8,317 bases of DNA from positions 1 to 8,317 of the forward strand of contig CAMPAF010000127.1 in NCBI GenBank assembly GCA_946631535.1, given 5' to 3'. The stretch comes from an uncultured Verrucomicrobiota bacterium (lineage in GTDB: Bacteria; Verrucomicrobiota; Kiritimatiellia; RFP12; UBA1067). The notes beneath the pieces were generated by a model. That model saw only the letters and a program-made list of their open reading frames with translations, had not been told where the DNA came from and searched no databases. This document shows, in pieces, positions 1 through 7,051 of this stretch. A program made the position numbers and the translations under genes. The first letter of the stretch is position 1, and each line of letters opens with the position of its first letter.

Positions 1-1848
1 CGTCTCCAGCCGCCGCGCGAGCTGAAGGCGGGCGACCGGATCGAGGACGTGTTCACCGTCTCTGTGAAGGGGCGCGCGCTCACGTACACGACCGACCTCA
101 AGACATACTCGGTCGAAGGCGGCGGCTGGGTGCCGCTCAAGATGCTGAAGGGCGTGCGTCCGGGCGGCGCGACGGACTTCTCCGGGTGGCGTCTGCAGGA
201 CGCGCCGGCAGGCAAGTACGGCTGGCTGAAGCGCGCGGGCGGGCACTTCGAGTTCGAGGGGCGCCCGGCCGGCGAGCGCGTAAAGTTCTACGGCGTCAAC
301 CTCGTGGGCAGCTGCTGCTGGCCGGAGAAGGGGCAGGCGGACGTGATCGTGTCGCGTCTCGTGCGGAGCGGCTACAACACGGTGCGCCTGCACCATTTCG
401 AGTGCGCGGGCGGCATCACCTCGGGGACGGGCGACCCGAACGGCACCACGCTCAACCCGAAGACGCTTGACCGCATGGACTACCTCGTGGCAAAGTGCAT
501 CGAGGCGGGCATCTACGTGACGATCGACCTCTACTCCTACCGCACCGTGCCGGAGAATTGCCGCGGCGAGATGGTGCGGGAGCTCGGGCGCACGCCGCCC
601 ACGATGCCGGCCTTTCAGGAGATGAAGATGCTCATCCACCTTACCGACGCGGGCTTCGAGAACTGGAAGACGTACGCGGGGAACCTCCTCAACCACGTGA
701 ACCCCTACACGGGCCGCGCGTACAAGGACGAGCCGGGCCTGCCGCTCATCTGCCTCGTCAACGAGGGCGCGCCCGCGCGGGGCTGGCTCGACGGCAAGGC
801 GAAAACGGAGCGGGACTGCATGGACGTGGAGGAGAGGAGCCTTGCGCGCATGACCGGGTTCGTGCGGTCGCTCGGCGCGAAGGCGCTGCTCACGGACATG
901 AACAACGGTCCGCACCCGCCCGAGAAGATGGCCGTGCGCGAGAAGTGGCTCGACTACTTCGACAACCATTTCTACATCGACCATCCGAAGTGGCTCGGCA
1001 CACGCCTGCACCTGCCGTTCCGCATCAGCAATCTCGACATCTTCGACTATCCGGTCGGGCCCGGCATGTCGAACGCGGATCGCGCCGCGTCCCTGCGCTT
1101 GCCCACGATGCCCTACACGATCACCGAATGGAACTTCTCGGGTCCGGGCGAGTTCCGCTGGCAGGGCGGACTCTACACGGCGGCGCTCGCCGTGCAAGGG
1201 AAGTGGGACGGCCTGTGGCGCTTCACCTACGCGCACGGCATCCAGAACCTCTTCGACACGTCCAAGGCCGCGAGCGGGAGCTTCGACGTGCTGCTCGACC
1301 CGATCCAGCAGGCGACCGAGCGCGCGCTCGTGTCGCTCTACCTGCGCGGGGACGCCCCCGACGACGGCGACTTCGCGAAGATCGACCGCGCGGCGAAGAC
1401 GATGTCGGTCGACACGCCGCGCACGCAGGGCGGTTTCGGGCACGCGGGGGGCGCGTTCGCGACGTCGGGCATGGACGTGCGGCTCGCGGGCGCGCACGGG
1501 GCCGTGTGGGCCACGTCGGTGGACGGCAAGCCGCTCGCGGAGTCGTCGCGCATCCTCCTCACGCACCTCACCGACGTGCAGAACACGGGCGTCCAGTGGG
1601 CGGACGCCGACCATCGCATCCTCCTGAAGCGCGGCGGGCTGCCGATGCGGGCGCGCAAGGGCACGGCCGAGGTGTCGCTGAAGGCCGCGTCCGGCGCGTG
1701 GAAGGCGTACGCGCTCGGCACGGACGGCGCGCGCCGCGGCGAGGTGCCGGTAATGTGGAAGGACGGCACGCTCTCCCTCACGGCGGATACCGCGCGCGAC
1801 TCCAAGAACGCCACGCTCCTTTACGAACTGGCACGTGAAACCGAATAA
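1..1848 (+). CDS. Clan GH-A (cellulase/GH5-like) glycoside hydrolase, 5'-truncated by the window
   Basis: This gene probably hydrolyses or transglycosylates a beta-linked glycan through a retaining TIM-barrel mechanism. The frame is open from base 1, so the true start and any signal peptide lie outside; the GTG at 49 is only an internal codon. Numbering from that GTG, the barrel covers about residues 75-435. It begins with a FYGVNL strand and a VRLHHFE strand typical of GH5-like enzymes. The likely acid/base is Glu239 in CLVNEG (codon 763-765), and the likely nucleophile is Glu360 in TITEWN (codon 1126-1128). Residues about 440-599 form a predicted beta-sandwich tail containing the segment RILLTHLTDVQNTG, which I associate with GH-A proteins of uncultured Verrucomicrobiota-type bacteria. 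Codons are strongly G/C at third positions, as in the glycosidase gene at 3707. The clan assignment is firm; the GH family number and substrate cannot be settled from the sequence. The gene ends in TAA, with no convincing terminator after it. Confidence 0.85.
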   Translation, partial: RLQPPRELKAGDRIEDVFTVSVKGRALTYTTDLKTYSVEGGGWVPLKMLKGVRPGGATDFSGWRLQDAPAGKYGWLKRAGGHFEFEGRPAGERVKFYGVNLVGSCCWPEKGQADVIVSRLVRSGYNTVRLHHFECAGGITSGTGDPNGTTLNPKTLDRMDYLVAKCIEAGIYVTIDLYSYRTVPENCRGEMVRELGRTPPTMPAFQEMKMLIHLTDAGFENWKTYAGNLLNHVNPYTGRAYKDEPGLPLICLVNEGAPARGWLDGKAKTERDCMDVEERSLARMTGFVRSLGAKALLTDMNNGPHPPEKMAVREKWLDYFDNHFYIDHPKWLGTRLHLPFRISNLDIFDYPVGPGMSNADRAASLRLPTMPYTITEWNFSGPGEFRWQGGLYTAALAVQGKWDGLWRFTYAHGIQNLFDTSKAASGSFDVLLDPIQQATERALVSLYLRGDAPDDGDFAKIDRAAKTMSVDTPRTQGGFGHAGGAFATSGMDVRLAGAHGAVWATSVDGKPLAESSRILLTHLTDVQNTGVQWADADHRILLKRGGLPMRARKGTAEVSLKAASGAWKAYALGTDGARRGEVPVMWKDGTLSLTADTARDSKNATLLYELARETE

Positions 1849-1916
1849 CACTCCACAGACGCATCGCCGTTGAACTCGCCCGCGTACCCGGATGGAGCCG
1901 CGGCTTTCCCGAAATT

Positions 1917-2020
1917 GATGATTGAACAATATCGGCAAAAATGCTATGATGTTGGAAAAAATTCTGCCAGACCCCATGGGTTCCTTAGCTGATGTTGGAA
2001 AAAAATCTACAGATGTTGAA
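1917..2020 (+). repeat. Four short imperfect direct repeats (GATGTTGGAA type) across the Fic promoter and gene start
   Basis: GATGTTGGAAAAAAT occurs at 1948-1962 and, with one more A, at 1991-2006. A shorter copy, GATGTTGAA, lies at 2012-2020. A diverged copy, GATGATTGAA, lies at 1917-1926. Start-to-start distances are 31, 43 and 21 bases, close to 3, 4 and 2 turns of B-DNA, so the copies would face the same side of the helix. The first copy overlaps the -35 box, the second overlaps the -10 box, and the last two lie at the start of the coding region. An operator role is inference; the two long copies are the solid observation. Confidence 0.45.
1922..1950 (+). promoter_or_regulatory. Sigma70-like promoter with extended -10, driving the Fic gene
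   Basis: TTGAAC at 1922-1927 matches the -35 consensus at four of six bases. After exactly 17 bases comes TATGAT at 1945-1950, a five-of-six match to the -10 box, preceded by TGC at 1942-1944, which gives an extended -10 (TGnTATGAT). The surrounding 50 bases are clearly AT-richer than the flanking genes. Transcription would start near 1957, leaving a leader of about 35 bases before the ATG at 1992. This suggests the Fic gene is transcribed independently of the upstream glycosidase. The match is by eye; no transcript data are available. Confidence 0.6.
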
Positions 2021-3461
2021 TGAAGTCATTGTGGGATCAAGTGTTCCCGCGATGGCAAAATTACTTGCCCGCCTTAAGCGCGAGGGGCGGGTGGCACGGC
2101 TTGCGCCGCGTATCTACACCACGAATCTTTCCGACACACCCGAAAACATCGTCCGCCGCAATCTGTGGACGATCATCGGCCGTCTTTGGCCCGAAGCGCG
2201 GCTGAGCCACAGGACGGCGCTTGAGTATGCGCCGCACGAGGGACACATCTTTCTCGGTTACAAGTACACGCGAAAGGTACGGCTTCCCGGCGTGACGATC
2301 CATTTCCTTGCCGAGCCTGGGCCGCTTGCGTCCGACTATTCGTTCATCGAAGGGTTGCGCGTTTCTTCCCGTGTGCGCGCCCTGCTGGAAAACCTTGAGC
2401 CGGACCGGACGCAAGGCGGCGTGGACAAGTGCCTTGGCGTCGAGGCAGTGGAGGAACGTCTTGAATCCGAGTTTGCGGCGGGAGGAGAGGAGGCCCTCAA
2501 CAAATTGCGCGACGACGCACGCGCCGTCGCGGACGTCTTGGGGCGCAACTTCGAGTTTGCACGGCTTGACCGAATGATCGGCGCGCTCCTTTCAACACGC
2601 CCCGCCAATGTCCTCAAGTCGCCGGTCGCTCTCGCCCGCGCGGCCGGCGAGCCGTTCGACAGCGCACGGGTCGAACTTTTCGGGACACTTCTGGAACAGC
2701 TTTCAAGAACGGATTTTCCAGATTTCCCCGACCCCAACAAGTCCGACGCGGCGTTTGGCACATTTGCATTTTTTGAGAGCTATTTCTCCAATTACATCGA
2801 AGGGACCGAGTTTGAATTGGAAGAGGCCCGGCGCATTGTCGAGACCGGCGTAGCTTTGCCCACGCGTGATGCCGACAGCCATGACATTCTTGGAACATAC
2901 GCGGTGACGTCGAACCGCGTGGAAATGTCGCGGATCGCGGCCTCTGCGGACGAGTTCGTGGAAATCCTCCGGGAACGGCACCGTGCCCTCCTCGCCGGAC
3001 GCCCTTCGAGCGCGCCCGGCATGTTCAAGACGCGCGACAACCGGGCTGGCGAAACGCACTTCGTGTCGTTTGACCGCGTCAGAGGTACGCTCCGAAAGGG
3101 GTTCGAGATGACCCAGGCGCTCCCCCATCCGTTCGCCAGGGCCGTGTTCGTGCTATTCGTGACGAGCGAGGTCCATCCGTTCGCGGACGGCAACGGACGC
3201 ATTTCGCGGATCATGATGAACGCCGAGCTCACGGCCACCGGGCAGGCGAAGGTCATCGTGCCGACCGTGTTCAGGTCCGACTATATCGGAGCGCTCCGCC
3301 GTCTTTCCCGCACTGGTGATCCGAGCGTGCTTGTCAAGGCCATGACGCGCCTCAGGGATTTCAGCAGGCGGCTCGTAGGCGATGACATCTCGGCGATGCG
3401 GCGTCAGCTGGAAGAGGCCAATGCCTTCAAGGACGACGACAACTTCATCCTTCGATTCTGA
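1992..3461 (+). CDS. Class II Fic-domain AMPylator-like protein with AbiEi-antitoxin-like winged-helix N-terminus
   Basis: The predicted protein has 489 residues, longer than a stand-alone Fic domain. Residues about 1-135 resemble the N-terminal region of AbiEi/DUF6088-type antitoxins: a short winged helix (MAKLLARLKREGRVARLAPR) followed by IYTTNL, NIVRRNLW and SHRTALEY. Residues about 140-255 are a linker I cannot assign. FSNYIEGTEFELEEAR (about 265-280) carries the class II inhibitory motif S/TxxxE/G as S266-NYI-E270-G271. The catalytic motif HPFADGNGRISR runs from His395 to Arg406 and is complete. Fic enzymes usually transfer AMP from ATP to target hydroxyls; in class II the inhibitory Glu contacts the second Arg (here Arg406) and restrains activity. 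So the protein should be a self-inhibited, DNA-binding, cytoplasmic modifier; the target is unknown. The start is tightly bounded: an in-frame TAG ends at 1988. ATG 2013 is an alternative, costing seven residues; neither has a clear Shine-Dalgarno. Third codon positions are visibly less G/C-biased than in both flanking glycosidases, suggesting separate ancestry. Confidence 0.85.
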   Translation: MLEKNLQMLNEVIVGSSVPAMAKLLARLKREGRVARLAPRIYTTNLSDTPENIVRRNLWTIIGRLWPEARLSHRTALEYAPHEGHIFLGYKYTRKVRLPGVTIHFLAEPGPLASDYSFIEGLRVSSRVRALLENLEPDRTQGGVDKCLGVEAVEERLESEFAAGGEEALNKLRDDARAVADVLGRNFEFARLDRMIGALLSTRPANVLKSPVALARAAGEPFDSARVELFGTLLEQLSRTDFPDFPDPNKSDAAFGTFAFFESYFSNYIEGTEFELEEARRIVETGVALPTRDADSHDILGTYAVTSNRVEMSRIAASADEFVEILRERHRALLAGRPSSAPGMFKTRDNRAGETHFVSFDRVRGTLRKGFEMTQALPHPFARAVFVLFVTSEVHPFADGNGRISRIMMNAELTATGQAKVIVPTVFRSDYIGALRRLSRTGDPSVLVKAMTRLRDFSRRLVGDDISAMRRQLEEANAFKDDDNFILRF

Positions 3462-3512
3462 ACCGTCGCTTTGTTGTACTCATCCTACCATTCTACGCGT
3501 GGAAATGTGCGC

Positions 3513-3541
3513 TTGAAAGCGGGGGCGGGATATGGTACTCT
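3513..3541 (+). promoter_or_regulatory. Possible promoter for the two-domain glycosidase gene
   Basis: TTGAAA at 3513-3518 is a good -35 candidate. Seventeen bases later, TACTCT at 3536-3541 is a weak -10 match, but it is preceded by TGG at 3533-3535, giving the extended -10 layout also seen before the Fic gene. Transcription would begin near 3548, leaving about 160 bases of leader before 3707. The spacing is right but the -10 is poor, so this is tentative. Confidence 0.35.
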
Positions 3542-3548
3542 GTAAGCC

Positions 3549-3710
3549 ATGAAAGACGGTGCTCTTACCAACACGTATCATGCAAATAGACCGCATGTGC
3601 GGTTCGTGGCGGCGTTTGCGCTGGGGCTGGTTCGCCGTCGTCGCCCAGAACCCCGGCGGCGCGACCATCATCTTCAGATAGCCCGGGAACGAAAAAACAA
3701 CTATACATGA
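3549..3710 (+). CDS. Short open frame overlapping the glycosidase start (possible leader peptide, uncertain)
   Basis: A 53-codon frame starts with ATG at 3549 and ends with a TGA that shares two bases with the next gene's start (ATGA at 3707-3710), the classic arrangement for translational coupling. The product would be basic: a short hydrophobic stretch (FVAAFALGLV) followed by RRRRPEPRRR, then a polar tail ending KNNYT. I recognise no family. A small stem-loop, ACCGC (3590-3594) / GCGGT (3599-3603) with a four-base loop, lies inside it. The start has no Shine-Dalgarno sequence and would sit almost at the proposed transcription start, which weakens the case. Codon use is mixed. It may be a chance open frame in GC-rich leader DNA. 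Confidence 0.25.
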   Translation: MKDGALTNTYHANRPHVRFVAAFALGLVRRRRPEPRRRDHHLQIARERKNNYT

Positions 3711-6700
3711 ACGTAACAAAGATCATACTGGGTGCCGTTCTGGTGGCGGCAGGATGCGCGGCGGCGGCGCTGCAGCCGATGCCGGCTGGCAAGTTGCCCG
3801 ATCCGTCGGGGCTCGCGATCAACGCGGGGCGCGTGATCAAGTTCGCGAACCCGCTCCCGCGCATGCGGTGCGGGAAAGCCCAATGCGGCACGTACAACAA
3901 CTGGGAGCTGGCGTTCCCAGGCGTGCTTACCACGACGGGCGCGGACTTCGGCAACGCGCTATGGGACCTGCGCAAGGTGGTGTGGGCCGACCGGCGGCTC
4001 GTGTTCGTGGATGGACGCACGCTCGTCTGCCAGCTCAACTGGATCCGTGACCACGTCCACCAGATGAAGGGCTACCGCCACTGGGAACACGACCTCACGA
4101 GCTTCCTCGACTTCATCCTCGATACGCAGCGCGCCGACGGCCAGTTCTACGAGCTCATCAAGCAGCTCGACGACTTCCACTGGACCTTCGTGCCGCCCGA
4201 CTGCCGCATCCTCTACCCGGAGGACAACCAGTCGCTCGTGCGCCTTGAGCTGGAGGCCGACATCGAGTACCTGATGGTGGAGGGTTGCCTTCAGGCATGG
4301 CGCGTGACGGGAGACGACGATTGGCTCCGCCGCGCCCTTCCGCGCCTCGAGAAAGGCATAGACTACATGACGAGCGACCCCAAGCGCTGGGACAAGGCGC
4401 ACGGACTCTGCATGCGCCCATACACGATCGACACGTGGGACTTCACGAACGATCCGCTCTCTGGCTCCAACCGCTCCGTGATTCTCTCCGAACCGATGGC
4501 GATCATGCACGGCGACAACTCGGGCGTCTATCAGGCGATGAACCAGCTGGCGTGGATCAACGAGCGTTTCGGGGACGCCGCGAAGGCGGCGTCGTGGCGC
4601 GCGCGCGCGGCGACGCTGAAGGCGAACATGTTCAAGCATCTCTGGAACGGCACGTTCTTCTGCCACCAGCTGCCGCTCAACTGCGAGCCCCTCGACGCGC
4701 ACGAGAAGGAGCGCCTGTCGCTCTCCATGGCTTACGCGCTCAACCGCGGCATCCTCACGACGGAGCAGAAGCGCGGCGTGGTGGCGGAGTACAAGGCGCG
4801 CCGGAAGACGACGAAGGGTTTCTCCGAATGGTTCACGATCGATCCGGCGTACAGTCCGTCGTTCAAGGGCAATCCGCCCGGCCGATACGTCAACGGCGCG
4901 CTGTCCCCCTTCACGGCTGGCGAACTCGCGCGCGGCGCGTTCGAATGCGGCGAGGAGACGTACGGCTGGGACATCCTCGACCGCGTCGCCAAGATGGTGA
5001 AGCGTGACGACGGCAAGCTCTACTTCCTGTACGACCCCATTTCCGGCAAGCCGCAGGGCGGCGGGCCGAGCGCCTGGGGCGCGGCGGCAATCCTGGCTGC
5101 GGTGGACGAGGGACTCGCCGGCGTGCAGGACCTCGACGTGCAGTACCGTAAAATCCGCTTCGCGCCGCGCTGGGCGGTGACGCCATTCGACGAAGGCCGC
5201 TACCTCACTGGCTATGAAGCGTCGCGCAAGACAGTAGACGTGCGCTGGATATTCACCGACAAGGGATTCCGCTACCATCTGCGTAGCCCGGCCAAGAAGG
5301 TGTCGGCCCATCTGCTCGTGCCGTCCGGCAAGGTGCCGGACTCCCTGTATGTGAACGGCGAGCAAGTCCCCTTCTCGCTCGTGACCGTCGGCGATTCGCG
5401 GTACGTCGATGCCGACGTCACGCCTCAAGACGGCATCGCCGACTTCGAAGTGCTTTATGCAGAAGAAGCATGGTTCGGGGCACGGATTCCGACGTCGGGC
5501 GAGGACGGGCGCGAAGACTGCGGCATGACGGCGGCGCGCGTGTTCGATACGCCGATCTCGGGAGTGACGCGCATCGGTACGCTGGCCGTCCCGAAATCCG
5601 CCGACCTGCCGGAATCATCCAACGCCTCCATCGGCTTCGAGTGCCTAGATCGCGGGCTGTTCGACCCCGACCGCTGCTACGACACGCTGGCGGCGGCGGG
5701 CGTCAAGTGGGCGCGGTGCCAGACGATGTGGAGCCGCTGCGAGAAACAGAAAGGCATCTACGATTTCACCGTGCTGGACGGCGTGGTGGACAACCTCACG
5801 CGGCGCGGGATCCGTCCGTGGTTCAGCGTCACGTTCGGCAACACGCTCTACATGACGAACTGTTTCACTGGCGCGGCCGTGGGGTGCGTGCCCACCCTCT
5901 ACGGCGAGGAATGCCGCGCCGCATGGTGCGCCTACGTGCGCGCGCTCGCGAAACGCTACAAGGGGAAGGTCACGCACTGGGAGATCTGGAACGAGCCGAA
6001 CCTGCCGCAGTTCTGGCAGCCGAACAAGCCGAACGCCGACGACTATCTCGCGCTCGTCAAGCTGACGGGCGGCGTGATCCGAGAGGAGATTCCCGACGCG
6101 AAGATCGGCGGCACCACGGCGTCTCCGGCGCTCAACGCCTGGGAGAAGCGCTTTTTCGAGGTGGGCGGCGCGGAGGCGATCGACTTCTGGTGCGGCCACG
6201 CCTATACGCGCGTTCCCGAGCGGTTGCGTAAGCAACAGCGGATCGCCTCCGGCAGTTCGGACGACTACGTTGCCGTCCTCAAGGACGTGCGCGCCTTCAT
6301 TGACGCACACGGCGGGAAACACGTGGACATTTGGCAGGGCGAGTCCGGTTTCCCAAGCTGGTTCCCGGCCGGCCACTGGCTCTGGTGGCCGAAGAGCGTC
6401 TGCAAGGAAGGCTGGCAGAGCCAGGCCAACCAGGCGAAGTGGCTCCTGCGCCGGTTCGTCACCGACCGCCGCGCCGGCATCGTGCGCAGCTCCTTCTTCC
6501 AGATGGCGGACATCTCCCGCCACTATTCGATGGCGACTACCACGCAGACACATCCCGCCGAACATGGCATCGTGAACGGTTGGACCTACAAGCCCAAGAT
6601 GTCCTGCCATGCCTTCGGACACTACAACGCGCTGCTCGCGACGGCGCGGCATGACGAGTCCGTCGCCGTGTCCGTCACAGCCGCGTCCGACGCCGGGGCG

Positions 6701-7042
6701 CCCACGGTGGCGACCACGTTCCGCGCGGCCAACGGCGCGCCGCTCTTCCTCTACTACACGGCGTTCGACTTCTCCGGCGCCTACACCGGCACCTGCTACA
6801 CGGCGCAGTGCGACGCGATGCTCACGGTACCGGCGGACCTCGCGCCGAAGGATCCCGTTCTCGTGGACATGCTCCGCGGGGGCGTGTATGCGGTTGCAGT
6901 GGATGGTCGTGCAGGAGCGCGACCCTTCCGTGATCGTCACGCCAGTGGCGACGAACGCGTGACATTCGCTAACCTGCCGCTCGTAGACTATCCGCTTGTG
7001 CTGTGTGACCGCTCCGCCGTGAAATTTCGCCGGAGAGAGTGA
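3707..7042 (+). CDS. Two-domain exported glycosidase: six-hairpin (GH78/GH63-like fold) module fused to GH39-like GH-A barrel
   Basis: The 1111-residue product starts with an export signal (Lys5, hydrophobic I6-A15). VAAGC with Cys17 fits a lipobox, though with Ala rather than Leu at -3, so lipoprotein or ordinary cleavage near AAA-L are both possible. Residues about 60-490 look like an alpha/alpha six-hairpin glycosidase: NWIRDH (111-116), helical repeats, DTWDFTND (242-249) and SPFTAGELARGAFECG (400-415). About 490-585 is a beta-sandwich. From about 640 comes a GH39-like barrel (GVKWARCQTMWSRCEKQKG), with probable acid/base Glu763 in WEIWNEPN (codon 5993-5995) and nucleophile Glu879 in WQGESG (codon 6341-6343), then a beta-rich tail. 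It is likely a bifunctional cell-surface or periplasmic enzyme acting on a branched glycan. Substrate and family numbers are open, and the six-hairpin module's catalytic residues are not certain, so it could be non-catalytic. The ATG is supported by the signal peptide. An A-rich stretch, not a Shine-Dalgarno, precedes it; GGGA lies 18 bases upstream, too far. Confidence 0.87.
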   Translation: MNVTKIILGAVLVAAGCAAAALQPMPAGKLPDPSGLAINAGRVIKFANPLPRMRCGKAQCGTYNNWELAFPGVLTTTGADFGNALWDLRKVVWADRRLVFVDGRTLVCQLNWIRDHVHQMKGYRHWEHDLTSFLDFILDTQRADGQFYELIKQLDDFHWTFVPPDCRILYPEDNQSLVRLELEADIEYLMVEGCLQAWRVTGDDDWLRRALPRLEKGIDYMTSDPKRWDKAHGLCMRPYTIDTWDFTNDPLSGSNRSVILSEPMAIMHGDNSGVYQAMNQLAWINERFGDAAKAASWRARAATLKANMFKHLWNGTFFCHQLPLNCEPLDAHEKERLSLSMAYALNRGILTTEQKRGVVAEYKARRKTTKGFSEWFTIDPAYSPSFKGNPPGRYVNGALSPFTAGELARGAFECGEETYGWDILDRVAKMVKRDDGKLYFLYDPISGKPQGGGPSAWGAAAILAAVDEGLAGVQDLDVQYRKIRFAPRWAVTPFDEGRYLTGYEASRKTVDVRWIFTDKGFRYHLRSPAKKVSAHLLVPSGKVPDSLYVNGEQVPFSLVTVGDSRYVDADVTPQDGIADFEVLYAEEAWFGARIPTSGEDGREDCGMTAARVFDTPISGVTRIGTLAVPKSADLPESSNASIGFECLDRGLFDPDRCYDTLAAAGVKWARCQTMWSRCEKQKGIYDFTVLDGVVDNLTRRGIRPWFSVTFGNTLYMTNCFTGAAVGCVPTLYGEECRAAWCAYVRALAKRYKGKVTHWEIWNEPNLPQFWQPNKPNADDYLALVKLTGGVIREEIPDAKIGGTTASPALNAWEKRFFEVGGAEAIDFWCGHAYTRVPERLRKQQRIASGSSDDYVAVLKDVRAFIDAHGGKHVDIWQGESGFPSWFPAGHWLWWPKSVCKEGWQSQANQAKWLLRRFVTDRRAGIVRSSFFQMADISRHYSMATTTQTHPAEHGIVNGWTYKPKMSCHAFGHYNALLATARHDESVAVSVTAASDAGAPTVATTFRAANGAPLFLYYTAFDFSGAYTGTCYTAQCDAMLTVPADLAPKDPVLVDMLRGGVYAVAVDGRAGARPFRDRHASGDERVTFANLPLVDYPLVLCDRSAVKFRRRE

Positions 7043-7051
7043 TATCCTCCG

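Noticed and set aside
495..1838. Plus-strand frame of 447 codons overlapping the first glycosidase in another phase
   Set aside because: Arg/Ala/His/Gly-rich translation typical of a shifted frame of GC-rich DNA; the phase with NEG and TEWN motifs is the real one.
1896..1905. Palindrome AGCCGCGGCT followed by TTT, considered as a terminator for the first glycosidase
   Set aside because: The palindrome has no room for a loop unless the stem shrinks to about three pairs, and only three T follow.
1949..2023. Upstream ATG followed by a 24-codon frame beginning MLEK, like the Fic protein's own MLEK start
   Set aside because: It is out of frame with the Fic gene, ends just inside it, and its ATG lies within the proposed -10 box, so it would not be in the transcript. 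The likeness comes from the repeated GATGTTGGAAAAAA sequence.
3480..3719. Minus-strand frame of 79 codons in the intergenic leader
   Set aside because: No family resemblance, no upstream signals, and it runs across the start of the exported glycosidase gene.
3959..5428. Long antisense frame (489 codons) opposite the six-hairpin module
   Set aside because: It is a mirror of the strongly G/C-ending codons of the real gene, is rich in Arg, Val, Glu and Ala without any domain pattern, and has no promoter.
5645..6940. Long antisense frame (431 codons) opposite the GH39-like barrel
   Set aside because: Same reason: low-complexity composition and no recognisable domain, while the plus strand carries clear catalytic motifs.
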